Below, one piece after another: positions 1 through 9,031 of a DNA stretch of 23,816 nucleotides. This DNA is from Seminavis robusta. Lineage: Eukaryota; Bacillariophyta; Bacillariophyceae; Naviculales; Naviculaceae. A program made the position numbers and the translations under genes. Each line of letters starts with the position of its first letter. Position 1 is the stretch's first letter. The stretch covers positions 1 through 23,816 of the forward strand of contig CAICTM010001723.1 of assembly GCA_903772945.1 (NCBI GenBank), in the 5' to 3' direction. The notes beneath the pieces were generated by a model that saw only the letters and a program-made list of their open reading frames with translations, made no database searches and was not told where the DNA came from.

Positions 1-2
1 CC

Positions 3-1040
3 GCCACAGAAATCGGGGAGATTGATTCTTGCAAAACAGATGCATCAGCATGGAACGCAGATCTGGGGCGATGGATCATTACACAGTTGATTGATTATTC
101 ATGCTGCGGGGCAGCTGCAATGATTGGGTGGTGTCTTCATGGCTCCAATCCTAGTCCAGCTGTTCAAGCTGGCAAGATCGGAATGGGGCTGCTATCCTGG
201 AGACTGCTCTTGTGCATGACTCTGAGCGCCGTCCTTTCCATTGCCTTGATTTACGTCCGTGAACTAATTCATTTTTGGTTTTTGGGAAGTCTGGTTCCAA
301 GGTCCAAACAGAACAGCAAGCAGCTGACCAAGATGGATATCATGTTTGTGCTTCAAACAGCCATTGTATCCATCTGTACCTTTTGCATCATTGAATACCA
401 TGGTTTGACCTATACTGAGACCAACAAGTTCGGCAACGGCAGCAACTTTATCTGGTTCTTGGTTGCAGAGGTATATCTCCCGTTCTACACTTTGCTGGTT
501 CTGCGAGATGTTGTCTTCTTGTGGCCTTTCCACCAGCTGCTGCATACCAAGTACTTTTACCACTTGCACAAAACCCACCACAGCATTGGCAAAGACGCCC
601 AAGGCATGCACGCCTTCTACATTGATATCTTTGATTTGCTGATTGAAAACGCAGGAGCCCCTGCCTTGCTTCTGGCCTTTCAGTATTTCAGCGGCAGTGA
701 GGTGGGCTTTCACCTACTGGTTCCCTATCTACTATCCTTTCATGATGGCGCCCTGCATTCTGTTAGTCCCTATTCCGCCATGTACTTTTGCCCAATCTTG
801 GATTATGTCTTGAAGCCTACCATTCATCACCAGCTTCACCACGCCATCCCTCACAACAAGGACTACCTCTTGTTTGTCCCATATCGTCACTTGATTCCTC
901 GCCACAGGCAGGCAGACATTGCTTACTTCAATAAGGTCTTTGACACAAACTTTTACTCTTCAGAGAAACAACAGACAACTCAACAAGGGTCACCCCGCTG
1001 CCACAACGAACGCAACATTGTGGTCGCACCATCCGCCTAG
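3..1040 (+). CDS. Fatty acid hydroxylase / sterol desaturase-like membrane enzyme, 5' partial
   Basis: This is probably a di-iron membrane hydroxylase or desaturase of the fatty acid hydroxylase superfamily, acting on a lipid or sterol in the ER or a plastid-related membrane. The substrate cannot be read from the sequence. Histidine clusters fit the family. Counting residues from the TTG codon at 87, they are H149-x3-H153, HLHKTHH (159-165), FHDGALH (219-225) and HHQLHH (247-252). Hydrophobic stretches lie at about 38-57, 86-102 and 121-140, before the catalytic part. The frame has no stop from base 3, and the first in-frame ATG is at 120, after clearly coding-like sequence. The true start is therefore probably left of the window or in an upstream exon. 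The C-terminal 30 residues are polar and lack motifs. Superfamily membership is quite sure; specific function is not. Confidence 0.85.
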   Translation, partial: ATEIGEIDSCKTDASAWNADLGRWIITQLIDYSCCGAAAMIGWCLHGSNPSPAVQAGKIGMGLLSWRLLLCMTLSAVLSIALIYVRELIHFWFLGSLVPRSKQNSKQLTKMDIMFVLQTAIVSICTFCIIEYHGLTYTETNKFGNGSNFIWFLVAEVYLPFYTLLVLRDVVFLWPFHQLLHTKYFYHLHKTHHSIGKDAQGMHAFYIDIFDLLIENAGAPALLLAFQYFSGSEVGFHLLVPYLLSFHDGALHSVSPYSAMYFCPILDYVLKPTIHHQLHHAIPHNKDYLLFVPYRHLIPRHRQADIAYFNKVFDTNFYSSEKQQTTQQGSPRCHNERNIVVAPSA

Positions 1041-2781
1041 TTAGGTAGTAGAGAAGCCTAAACGTTTTTCAAAGAATATTTCTTTTCGGTCAGTACCAGG
1101 TATAGCCTCTGAACATCCACAATGGGGGGACGAGCTCGGGTGATTTTGGATCTCGTGGATCTCCCGAGATCGCCCAGCGTACCGTACTTAAGGGTTTACG
1201 CAATAGATCTTTTCTTTTACTTACTCATGGCGACCGTCATAGTGGGTGTGTTTATCATAGTTGAACCGTAGGAGCAGTATTCCGTACGATCGCACCCAGT
1301 ACCAGTACATACACCATAAAAAAATCTGGTAGTCCGCTGTAGGATTCTACACAAGTACTTAATTTGCTATAGTACTTTTTAGGCCTTAAAAACCTGGTAG
1401 TCCGCTGTAGGATTCTACACAAGTACTTAATTTTCTATAGTATTTTAGGCCTAAAAACCCTGGTAGTCCGCTGTAGATTCTACACAAGTACTTAATTTCT
1501 ATAGTACTTTTTAGGCCTTAAAAACCCTGGTAGTCCGCTGTAGGATTCTACACAAGTACTTAATTTTCTATAGTACGTTTTAGGCCTTAAAAACCCTGGT
1601 AGTCCGCTGTAGGATTCTACACAAGTACTTAATTTTATATAGTACGTTTTAGGCCTTAAAAACCCTGCTAGTCCGCTGTAGGATTCTACACAAGTACTTT
1701 TAAAATTCATACGATTTTAGCAAAAAGTGACTGAACTAAGTAAGTTTACTCACAAAGTTAATTTGCTGTATAGTAAATTTTAGGCCATGATTCGAAGAAG
1801 CCGGCCAGCCTGAAAGTTATACGGTCCGTTAACCCGGCACACTAGCGCGCAGCGTGGCAGGGTCTATTAATAGTTCGGTCCAATCGAATCGGTCATCGTC
1901 CAGGTGTTTCGAGATGGTATACACGTACAGTAAACTTTTGAAGTCTGTTTTGTGCTTTCTACGTCTGTGCTTCGTCCGTCGCATCTTGACTACCAAGCGA
2001 AATGTTGGAAGGTGCAAAGTGTGAAGGTCGGCAGAAGCCATACGTACCAGCACTGCCGCTACTAGATAGAGTACTAGTAGTACTCGTAGCGCATTAGTAA
2101 CACTCTCTTTTCAGAACACCGGGTATCCTTCCTGACGGTCAGTGTTGAGAATGGAGGCACCTGAAACAACAGTTACTATGGCATACATGTAGAGGCAATG
2201 CACTTCATCACTGGCTAGCTAGCTGGCAAAGCAGACCAAAGAAGCAATACCACGTACTGAGTAGCTATCTCTTATTACCTCCCATTGCGTCACTCAGTCA
2301 AGAACACAGTCACTTCAGGCTGCAAGGAAAACAACAGCAAAAAGGCCAAAGCCAAGAAGCTGGAAGACTTTGGCAGTGCGAGAATTCTCAACTCCTCAGT
2401 AGAAGGGCAGTATGCAGAGAACATGTCAGCATCATAGGCAACCAAAGTGCTTTTCAGTGGCTACCGTAGCTAGCCACTAGATAGAAGACTTGAGACTTGA
2501 GACGAATACGGTGTGGTCGACACGAGCCACCACTTTGATCACGCATGGGTTTCGCTTGACCCCGAAGTGCAACCCGCGGCAAACTGCAAGGTCGTCAGCA
2601 TGGCCCCTGTCCTCTTTGAATTTATTTGAAGCGAGTGACTCGACTCCATGTTGCCCTCAAGAATGGTGATCCAATGATTGGGTAGGTACTTCCGCAGACA
2701 GAGGACGATGGAGCAAGGTTCTTCGTCCGGCAATCAATGATGGAAACAAGGATTCAATTCCGCGCCTTTACTAGACGGTGT
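1041..2781. other. Intergenic region, no convincing gene
   Basis: No intact gene is visible between the hydroxylase stop and the foldback. The stretch holds a minisatellite (separate entry) and many short palindromic words such as GTAC, AGTACT, CTAG and GCTAGC. A small dyad (GATCTCG then CGAGATC) lies near 1149-1171. A run of about 45 codons without a stop, ending in TAG near 2438, has a Lys/Ala-rich, protein-like translation but no ATG. It could be a decayed exon or chance. Confidence 0.6.
1327..1700. repeat. Minisatellite, six copies of a 66-69 bp unit
   Basis: Six tandem copies begin at 1327, 1394, 1460, 1527, 1596 and 1665, giving periods of 67, 66, 67, 69 and 69 bp. Each unit starts CTGGTAGTCCGCTGTAG, runs through a GTAG-GATT-CTAC dyad, AAGTACTT and a TATAGTAC tract, and ends in TTAGGCCTTAAAAAC. 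Copies differ by single-base indels and substitutions. The last copy is truncated, and a decayed partial unit (TAGTAAATTTTAGGCC) is visible near 1771-1786. The units abut without unique spacers, so this is not a CRISPR array. The minus-strand open frame across it (1492-1710) comes from units of 69 bp, a multiple of three. Confidence 0.93.
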
Positions 2782-3281
2782 TAGAGTTGCTTCAGCCTCG
2801 AGAACTGGACTGACTCTGACTCTGACTCGACAATTCCAAGCAAGGAAAAGTTGGTACGTTGGTACTGTTATGGGAAACAATATGCATGGCCACGGCTTTT
2901 GTTCAGTTTGCATGGGCTCGCCAGCAACACAATCGTTAATATTCATCTTGATAACAGGAATCTCCAACGAGCACATCATTTGGAGAACCTGCAAAGCACT
3001 GTGGTGCTTGATAATGTCATACTCGGCATCGGACACTAGCAAAGAATCAAATAGGACGTCCTCTTTATTTCTGTGCCAGTGTCAGATGCCAAGTATGACA
3101 TTATCATACATCACTGTGCTTCTTGGTCCTCCAAATAAATAAATGATGTGCTCATTGGAGATTCCTGTAATCCAGCATTATTTGAACCTCTCCACAGCTG
3201 CCTTTCAGTTCTTCGGGCTGAAGCAACTCTAGCAAGATTCGTTTATGGCATCTTGCTCGAGGTGCTTCAGCCCGAAGAACT
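2782..3281. repeat. Compound foldback (nested and adjacent inverted repeats)
   Basis: Three pairs of inverted arms occupy this block. The outer arm 2782-2807 pairs with 3206-3231, with three mismatches in 26. The middle arm 2955-3036 pairs with 3079-3167 around a 42-nt spacer. Its two ends match closely (26/27 and 25/27), while its middle contains indels. A third, tight hairpin pairs 3208-3238 with 3250-3280 (29/31) around an 11-nt loop and re-uses the right outer arm. The left outer arm is followed by a short CTGACT-type repeat (2809-2827). This could be a foldback or MITE-like element, or a long-hairpin RNA source. Small open frames inside it follow the arms and are not credible genes. Confidence 0.8.
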
Positions 3282-3717
3282 CGAAGACGTCTCTTGCACA
3301 AGTTCACTGTGCCAGCAACAACTAAGAGAGTTTGAAAAGAGGAAATCTTCATCGTTTCAATCCAAGCAACAACAAAATGTGCGTCCGGAACCAAAGTGTT
3401 TGAAAGGGGGGTAGTTGGTCCGTGATACAACAGGACGAACTGAAGCTCTAATACAACAGAGTGATCGTCCTCGCGACCTTCGTTTCTTTCCCGGTGGGTG
3501 TTTCCATGCCCTGGCCGAATGCCGAAGCTTCCATCATTCTACCGTTTGTATCCATCTTGAGCTTCTTCATTATGTCTTGCCCTGAACTGACTCGCAAAAT
3601 CTCTCATGATCCTGGTCGTGTGTAGGTTATCGTGGCTTCGCGAAGAGATTGAATGGTTTGATGGCCCTTGGGATGGGCGGCTACATGCCTCATCGGCCTC
3701 GCGGTGGCGGTGAAACC
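3282..3717. other. Intergenic, nothing recognised
   Basis: No intact gene or clear repeat is seen between the foldback and the decayed coding stretch. Short open frames on both strands have biased but unfamiliar translations. One minus-strand frame (3152-3430) runs into the hairpin arms, which explains its composition. Confidence 0.5.
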
Positions 3718-4456
3718 AAGCAGATCGTCAGGAGAAATACGGTAGCACCTGCACGCGATCGAATGGTACCATGGCAGACGCTATGACTGCAAGTGTTCCT
3801 GTCTGTCACTCTTGGGCGGACCCCTTCGCGAATCCTGATATTTGGGAGAAACTGAAGAAGTTTTATTGCTGTGCTGTCGCCACGCCTTGCATTGTGCCAT
3901 GTCAAGAGCAACCGACAACATCGGCGAGAACCACAACGCCAACATTACCATCCTTGCTCACCGGAGACGAAGGATGTCGGCATTTTACGCGCTCTTGGAG
4001 TTCGGCGAGTGCATCGTGGCCTACCTCAAGTAGCGTCAGTGGGAAGAGGAACAAACTTGGTGGATTGGTCCTTGCCTTTGTTGCCTTCACGAGTCCGTAC
4101 TGGCCGTGGCGCAACTCAACCTCCCCTCCCAACACAGGGAGTAGCACAAGGCTTCCGACCGTCTGTTTGGACTGCTGGTGGCTGCTTCCGATGCGCTGCT
4201 GGTCTAGGATCTGTTGCCTGGCAACAACGACTACGTCAAGATCCCAGCCATAGTTTACTTCAGGTTCGCAGAGCATGCGTACAAGTACACCTACGCTGTC
4301 ACATCCATTGGCTCTATGGCAGCATGAAGAACGACTTCAACATTGCTGTACCACGTACGTGCTCGAGATTGCCGACATCATCCGAAGGCCCGGGGGCACA
4401 TCGAATACATAGCCCGCAACTTTCCTGCTTGCCAAAAGAAGAAGAACAGTCAGTAG
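3718..4456 (+). pseudogene. Probable decayed protein-coding gene, family unknown
   Basis: The translation looks protein-like in short stretches, but the frame moves. The frame of the ATG at 3771 reads well to about 3905. The frame of 3842 then reads well, interrupted by stops at 4031 (TAG), 4142 (TAG), 4205 (TAG) and 4325 (TGA). Near 4324-4395 plausible residues occur in the other two frames, before the 3842 frame resumes and ends at TAG 4454-4456. Between stops the 3842 frame gives ordinary globular-looking segments, for example an aromatic stretch around VYFRFAEHAYKYTY (about 4247-4288). This pattern fits a pseudogene with several indels and stops. Unrecognised introns could explain some breaks but not all the stops. 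I do not recognise the parent family. Confidence 0.35.
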
Positions 4457-4736
4457 GTGTTTCCCATGCACAATTCAGTGAAATAGGTATCATTATTATT
4501 ATTAGATTGGCAGAAGTTTAGACATCCTTGCACTACGCCTCGTACTTGCCCTACCGCTTGCGTCGTCTAAGGAAGCAATGCCTAAGCACGAGGGAAGGAG
4601 TCTCGAGCTGGGGCTGAGGAACCTAATGCTGGCTTGCAGTACCTGGTAGTCTAGCTGGACACCCGCGCCTTGTGCTAGCAAAGGCCGACGATGAGAACGA
4701 TAACGGGGGGCAAGAAGTGGGATCAAAGACTAGATA

Positions 4737-6314
4737 CTACTTTAGGAAGGGCAGCAATGGGCCAGGCTTCGCGGAATAGAAGACAAAACTGGGATTTGGG
4801 CTCCATAGGATTGGGGGGCTCACTAGAGTGACATACCAGCTGATAATGATTAGAACAATGGAAATCAGCAATGTCTTCAACAGCCAAAGGCTTCTCCCAT
4901 TTGTCCCCTTTGGCGTAGAACAGCCAAGCATCTGAACATCCACAATTGTGGCTTTTGCTGAAAGACACGACACAGCTGGAACAAAACCATCTGTACTCCC
5001 AGCCAGACGATCTCGTAAGTTGGAAACCACCGTAATAGATTGTTGACCACTGACAGAAATTGATAAAGATCCATTGCTAGGATTTTCTGCTGACAGATCC
5101 AGTGTCATTGTGATGTTTGATCCTTCTCCAAATTTGGCAGCTTTGCCCAAAGGTTGATATACGGAAGGATACGAATATTCATGTCCGGTGAGCCCATACA
5201 CACCCCAACAATCTTGTTGGGAACCGCAAAATTGAGTTGGGAGGAGTGTGTGTGTGCGTTTCGCCACACCAAGCCAAACATGTGGGTTGACATCGGAGAT
5301 GGAATCTGTGGTGATGGTCCAGCAATAAGTCTCCCCTGCAACAAACTTGGGCCCATTGAGAGCATCACTGTTCCAATCGTAGCCAGGGGAGTTGACAGTT
5401 TTTGATTCCGTTCTCTTCCACATTGGGGCAACGTCGATAAGGGGCTCGTAGAAGGTCACATTCCTGGCTTTCTTGGCTTGTTTTTTGAAAGCATCATACA
5501 GAGTGTCCTTTGTCACCAAACCTGATGGTTCCACAAGAGTAGACAGCTCATGAGGATCGATGAACTCAAGCTCCACATAGTGTCGGAGCATGGCCTGGGC
5601 AGAGGTGTGACGGTCTTTTTTGGACTCATTGGGAGAAGATGGTTGGCTTTTGTACCAGGAATAGATTAGATTGAAGAGCTTTGTGTTGTCAATTTTTGCC
5701 TTGGCATCTGGAATCATGGCTGCTAGAACTGCAGCAGAGATGTTCCTTAGAACAAGCTTATTCAAGTTTGAGCTCATCCTGGCATAAATGCTCCACGCCT
5801 GATTCGTCATCTCCTCTGAAATCACAGGTCCCTCTTGTTTGGATGCTGCTATAATAGAGACCGCCAGAGATGATTTTACATTCATAAGGATACCAAGGCA
5901 CTCCTGAGCCCTTTGACATAGGCCTGGTAATCCAAAGTAGATTGCTGCTTCTGTCAAGGACACCAAGATCTTGAATTCTTCCATCATGTCGCGAGATAGT
6001 TCCACACTGGCGCTCTTGGAATATTCCACCAATGCACTGGATGTGTCCGTATGGACATACTCCACAACTGCCTGGATGACCTTGCTAGAAAATCCAATGG
6101 GGACCACATCATTAATGGGCCCTTTGAAGGATCCTCCCTTTCGGAACAGTCTTTTAAAGTACCCACTTCGGACTGACAGGGCTATGCGATTTGCTGGAAC
6201 GAGTTTGCCATCTGTGCCTTTGAGAGAGACATCTTGATACTCTTTCCCTGCCAATAGAGCAAATGCCTTTGAAAGGGGCACCTCCAGACTCTCAAACGAC
6301 GTAGTAGGACCCAT
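4737..6314 (-). CDS. BTB/POZ protein with SPRY-like domain and C-terminal membrane anchor (paralogue 1)
   Basis: 525 residues, starting at the first ATG after an upstream in-frame TGA. A BTB/POZ fold spans about 26-140: the opening YQDVSLKGTDG (26-36) is followed by ALSVRSGYFKRLF (45-57). A BACK-like helical part follows (about 150-280), including an SGLV motif near 264-267. Residues 298-464 form a beta-rich module resembling B30.2/SPRY: WLGVAKRT (347-354), CWGVYG (369-374), then LDLSAENPSNGSLS (405-418) and FVPAVSC (444-450). A hydrophobic segment at 476-498 is followed by 27 residues with several prolines. BTB domains commonly dimerise and recruit cullin-3 ubiquitin ligases, with the second domain binding the target; that role here is inference. 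A homologue lies at 9032-10609, and the start is 405 bp from the divergent LRR gene. Domain calls for BACK and SPRY are by eye. Confidence 0.85.
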   Translation of the reverse strand: MGPTTSFESLEVPLSKAFALLAGKEYQDVSLKGTDGKLVPANRIALSVRSGYFKRLFRKGGSFKGPINDVVPIGFSSKVIQAVVEYVHTDTSSALVEYSKSASVELSRDMMEEFKILVSLTEAAIYFGLPGLCQRAQECLGILMNVKSSLAVSIIAASKQEGPVISEEMTNQAWSIYARMSSNLNKLVLRNISAAVLAAMIPDAKAKIDNTKLFNLIYSWYKSQPSSPNESKKDRHTSAQAMLRHYVELEFIDPHELSTLVEPSGLVTKDTLYDAFKKQAKKARNVTFYEPLIDVAPMWKRTESKTVNSPGYDWNSDALNGPKFVAGETYCWTITTDSISDVNPHVWLGVAKRTHTLLPTQFCGSQQDCWGVYGLTGHEYSYPSVYQPLGKAAKFGEGSNITMTLDLSAENPSNGSLSISVSGQQSITVVSNLRDRLAGSTDGFVPAVSCLSAKATIVDVQMLGCSTPKGTNGRSLWLLKTLLISIVLIIISWYVTLVSPPILWSPNPSFVFYSAKPGPLLPFLK

Positions 6315-6719
6315 GCTGGAAAGGTTGTTGCCGTGAGTTGGAGCACCGACAGCAGTGATGGAAAAGATTCTGCCTCATCTTTGTTGGCTGTTCTGGTTTC
6401 CGACTGTGACTGGCTCTTTTCATTTACTAAATCTTCAGAGAACAAGGTCCCTTAAAGCTTAGAGCTGGCTTGCTCTATCCAGAAACCAGCTGTCTTAGAA
6501 AGATTTTGGATCATGAGTCACGAGCCTTCGCGCGAATGCGAGCAGCAACTCGATCCTCACAGTCTTCTTTCATTGTGTTGAAGCAGTGTTTTACCTTCAT
6601 GTAGACTGCTCTGTTGAAACAGTGTACTAGTATGTCCTCGAGCCTCGACTCTCACTCATTGAAGTTGCATGACTAATAATATGCCATGGCTATGCATGTA
6701 GGAGGCAGAAGACTCAACG
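6315..6719. promoter_or_regulatory. Divergent intergenic region between BTB paralogue 1 and the LRR gene
   Basis: The 405 bp separates the starts of two genes transcribed away from each other, so it must hold both promoters and 5' untranslated regions, possibly shared. No convincing TATA box or conserved operator is visible. The role comes from gene layout, not from a recognised motif. Confidence 0.4.
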
Positions 6720-8645
6720 ATGGAATCGTTCGACGTTGACAAGTACTACGATGAAGACAATAGCAATGACATACGATCAATGCACATGGAAAGAAGCAGG
6801 GCAACGCCAGTCCTCCGTGTCTGTGGAATTCCATTTCGCAAGGCAATTTGCGTAGTAGCAATTCTTTTGCTGGCTGTTGCACTCATTATTGCTTTGCTTG
6901 TTTTTAGCAACAGAAAAGCACCCAACAACACTGTTGAGTTATTCGGTATAGCCTATGATGTGACAAGCACCTCCAGCATTAATCGGGAGCTTCAAGACCT
7001 CAATGGAACCATCCCTTCGGCAATCGGGTTGCTCACCGCATTAACAGAACTCAAGCTGGATACCAACCGAATATCTGGGAGTATTCCAAGTGAAGTTGGT
7101 TTGCTCACTAATTTGACGAAATTGGATCTTTATTGGAACAAATTGTCCAATGTTCTGCCTTCAGAAATCTCATTGCTCACTGGTTTGACTCTTTTGGATT
7201 TGTCCGACAATCAATTTTCTGGAAGTATAATCACCGAGATAGGAGCCCTTACCGCCCTGAAAATCTTGGGCCTGGCAGACAATCAGTTCTCCAAAAGCAT
7301 TCCCGTTGAACTTGGACGTCTGACTGTCTTGGGAAGGCTGAGCTTGTCAGAGAACCAGTTGTCGAACAGTATTCCTACCAACATTGGGTCCCTCACTGCT
7401 CTGACTACCCTAAACTTGGACAACAACAAACTATTTGGAAGACTGCCTACAGAACTAGGAGCACTCAATGCTTTGACTCAGTTGGTGGTTGAAGGCAACC
7501 AAATATCCAACAATCTGCCCACAGAGATTGGATTGCTGTCAAATTTGAAGGAAGTTCTCTTTCGGGGCAATGCTCTAGAAAAGTCTATTCCTTCTGAAAT
7601 TGGATTAATGACTGCTCTGTGGCACTTGGAATTATCGGAAAACCAGTTGTCGGGCAGACTTCCAACGGAGATTGGGTCTCTTTCTGCTCTGACTCTCTTG
7701 GACTTGTCCAGCAACCAATTTTCGGATAGAATTCCTACTGAGATTGGGTCCCTCTCTGCTATAGAGAGATTGGAGATGAAGCACAACCAGTTGACCAACA
7801 GTATTCCTTCCGAGATTGGATTGCTTCATTCTTTGATTTCTGTGGACTTGAGTGAAAACCAGTTATCAAACGATCTTCTTACCGAGATGGGGCTCCTTTC
7901 TGCTGTGACAGCCTTGAGCTTGCACAACAACAAATTGTCAAAGGGCATTCCCTCTGAGCTTGGGCAGCTCAGTGAGTTATATGTCTTGACATTTCACAAC
8001 AATCAATTATCAGGCAGCATACCAACTGAAATTGGAGCTCTTACTGCTTTGACTGGCTTGGGTTTGGACCGAAATCAATTATCGGGCAGTACTCCTTCAG
8101 AGATTGGATTGCTGACTACTCTGGCTTGGTTGGATCTGGACAACAACCAGCTCACAAGCAAGATTCCTTCCACACTGGGATTGCTCACAGCTTTGAAAAG
8201 CTTGGGCTTGGGAGGTTTGCATGGCAACCAACTATCCGGTAGTATCCCGTCCGAGCTGTGTTTATTGACCACATTGATTTCATTGGATTTGGGCCGAAAC
8301 AAGTTGGATGGAACGATTCCTTCCAACGTGGGAATGCTGACTGGTTTAAAATCTTTGGATTTTGGTGTCAGCCAGTTATCGGGCCCTACTCCCACAGAGA
8401 TTGGATTGCTGACCAGGTTGACTTCTTTAGACCTGTCTCATGGCCATTTATCCAGCCACATTCCAACGGAAATTGGACAGCTGACTGGATTGGTTACGTT
8501 ATCACTTCATGACAACAAATTCTCTGGTAGTGTTCCCGGCGGACTCTGTTCGAACTCAAACTTATTGGAAGTGCGAGTAGATTGCGATCCAGATCCCTTT
8601 CCGGTGGAGTGTACTTGCAGCCAATGCAGTTGTGGGGAGAACTGA
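6720..8645 (+). CDS. Single-pass membrane leucine-rich repeat protein (plant-type LRR, 22 repeats)
   Basis: 641 residues. A 40-residue acidic-then-basic N-terminus precedes one transmembrane segment (about 41-62) with no cleavable signal peptide, so type II topology with the LRRs outside or luminal is likely. From about 90 to 620 there are 22 repeats of the plant-specific LRR type, ending in variants of the NQLSGSIPTEIGxLTxLT pattern. The Ile-Pro positions fall exactly 24 residues apart (97, 121, 145 ... 481), with one 3-residue Gly-Gly-Leu insertion at about 498-500 before repeat 18. The C-terminal cap is Cys-rich, with CTCSQCSC at 631-638. There is no kinase or other cytosolic domain, so it could act as an adhesion, recognition or co-receptor protein. 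Similar receptor-like LRR proteins are common in diatoms; the ligand is unknown. Open frames on the reverse strand mirror the repeats and are not genes. Confidence 0.9.
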   Translation: MESFDVDKYYDEDNSNDIRSMHMERSRATPVLRVCGIPFRKAICVVAILLLAVALIIALLVFSNRKAPNNTVELFGIAYDVTSTSSINRELQDLNGTIPSAIGLLTALTELKLDTNRISGSIPSEVGLLTNLTKLDLYWNKLSNVLPSEISLLTGLTLLDLSDNQFSGSIITEIGALTALKILGLADNQFSKSIPVELGRLTVLGRLSLSENQLSNSIPTNIGSLTALTTLNLDNNKLFGRLPTELGALNALTQLVVEGNQISNNLPTEIGLLSNLKEVLFRGNALEKSIPSEIGLMTALWHLELSENQLSGRLPTEIGSLSALTLLDLSSNQFSDRIPTEIGSLSAIERLEMKHNQLTNSIPSEIGLLHSLISVDLSENQLSNDLLTEMGLLSAVTALSLHNNKLSKGIPSELGQLSELYVLTFHNNQLSGSIPTEIGALTALTGLGLDRNQLSGSTPSEIGLLTTLAWLDLDNNQLTSKIPSTLGLLTALKSLGLGGLHGNQLSGSIPSELCLLTTLISLDLGRNKLDGTIPSNVGMLTGLKSLDFGVSQLSGPTPTEIGLLTRLTSLDLSHGHLSSHIPTEIGQLTGLVTLSLHDNKFSGSVPGGLCSNSNLLEVRVDCDPDPFPVECTCSQCSCGEN

Positions 8646-9031
8646 AGCTTCTCTGGTTATCAAGAGATTTTAGAGTGGAGAAGTTATCTACGGAAGCCGG
8701 CCGCTGGCCAGGCTTAGTAGGCAAAGAAAGAGTCTCGCGGTGATTTCTCTACGTTTGCTTGACGGCGACTCCATCGTCGTCCCTTTTAGTATCCCGTGGC
8801 TAGCTAGTTCACTGTTCCAGATTCCAAATAAGAAAACTGAGAAAGAAGAATAGATGACGCAGTTGCTGTGGCGGCAATGGTCTCTACCCGCCACTCGGAG
8901 CTCAACGGAGACCCGCATGCACCGGTATACCTACCGCAGTGCATCGGTTTGACGCGACTCGTACTAGTCTACCTTGCTACCGTAGCTCTGGACATCACAA
9001 AGTAGCAAAACATGCATGAGGTGGTTCTAAT
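8646..9031. other. Convergent intergenic region
   Basis: The 386 bp between the 3' ends of the LRR gene and BTB paralogue 2 would hold both 3' untranslated regions. A GCCGGCCGC motif and a GGCTAGCTAG motif occur, but no gene or terminator-like structure is recognised. Confidence 0.4.

Noticed and set aside
1327..1700. CRISPR-like array
   Set aside because: Units are contiguous with no unique spacers, and the setting is a eukaryotic nuclear genome.
1492..1710. Minus-strand 72-codon frame with a repeating 23-residue peptide
   Set aside because: The peptide repeat only reflects minisatellite units of 69 bp; other units of 66-67 bp break the frame.
2734..3142. Open frames on both strands in the foldback
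   Set aside because: Their sequences are the inverted arms themselves, and no protein motif is seen.
3871..4521. 216-codon plus-strand frame
   Set aside because: Its composition is Arg/Pro/Cys-rich, as expected of an off-frame reading; the more protein-like segments lie in neighbouring frames, so the region was treated as a decayed gene instead.
7478..8395. Minus-strand repeated frames inside the LRR gene
   Set aside because: They mirror the 72-bp periodicity of the LRR repeats.
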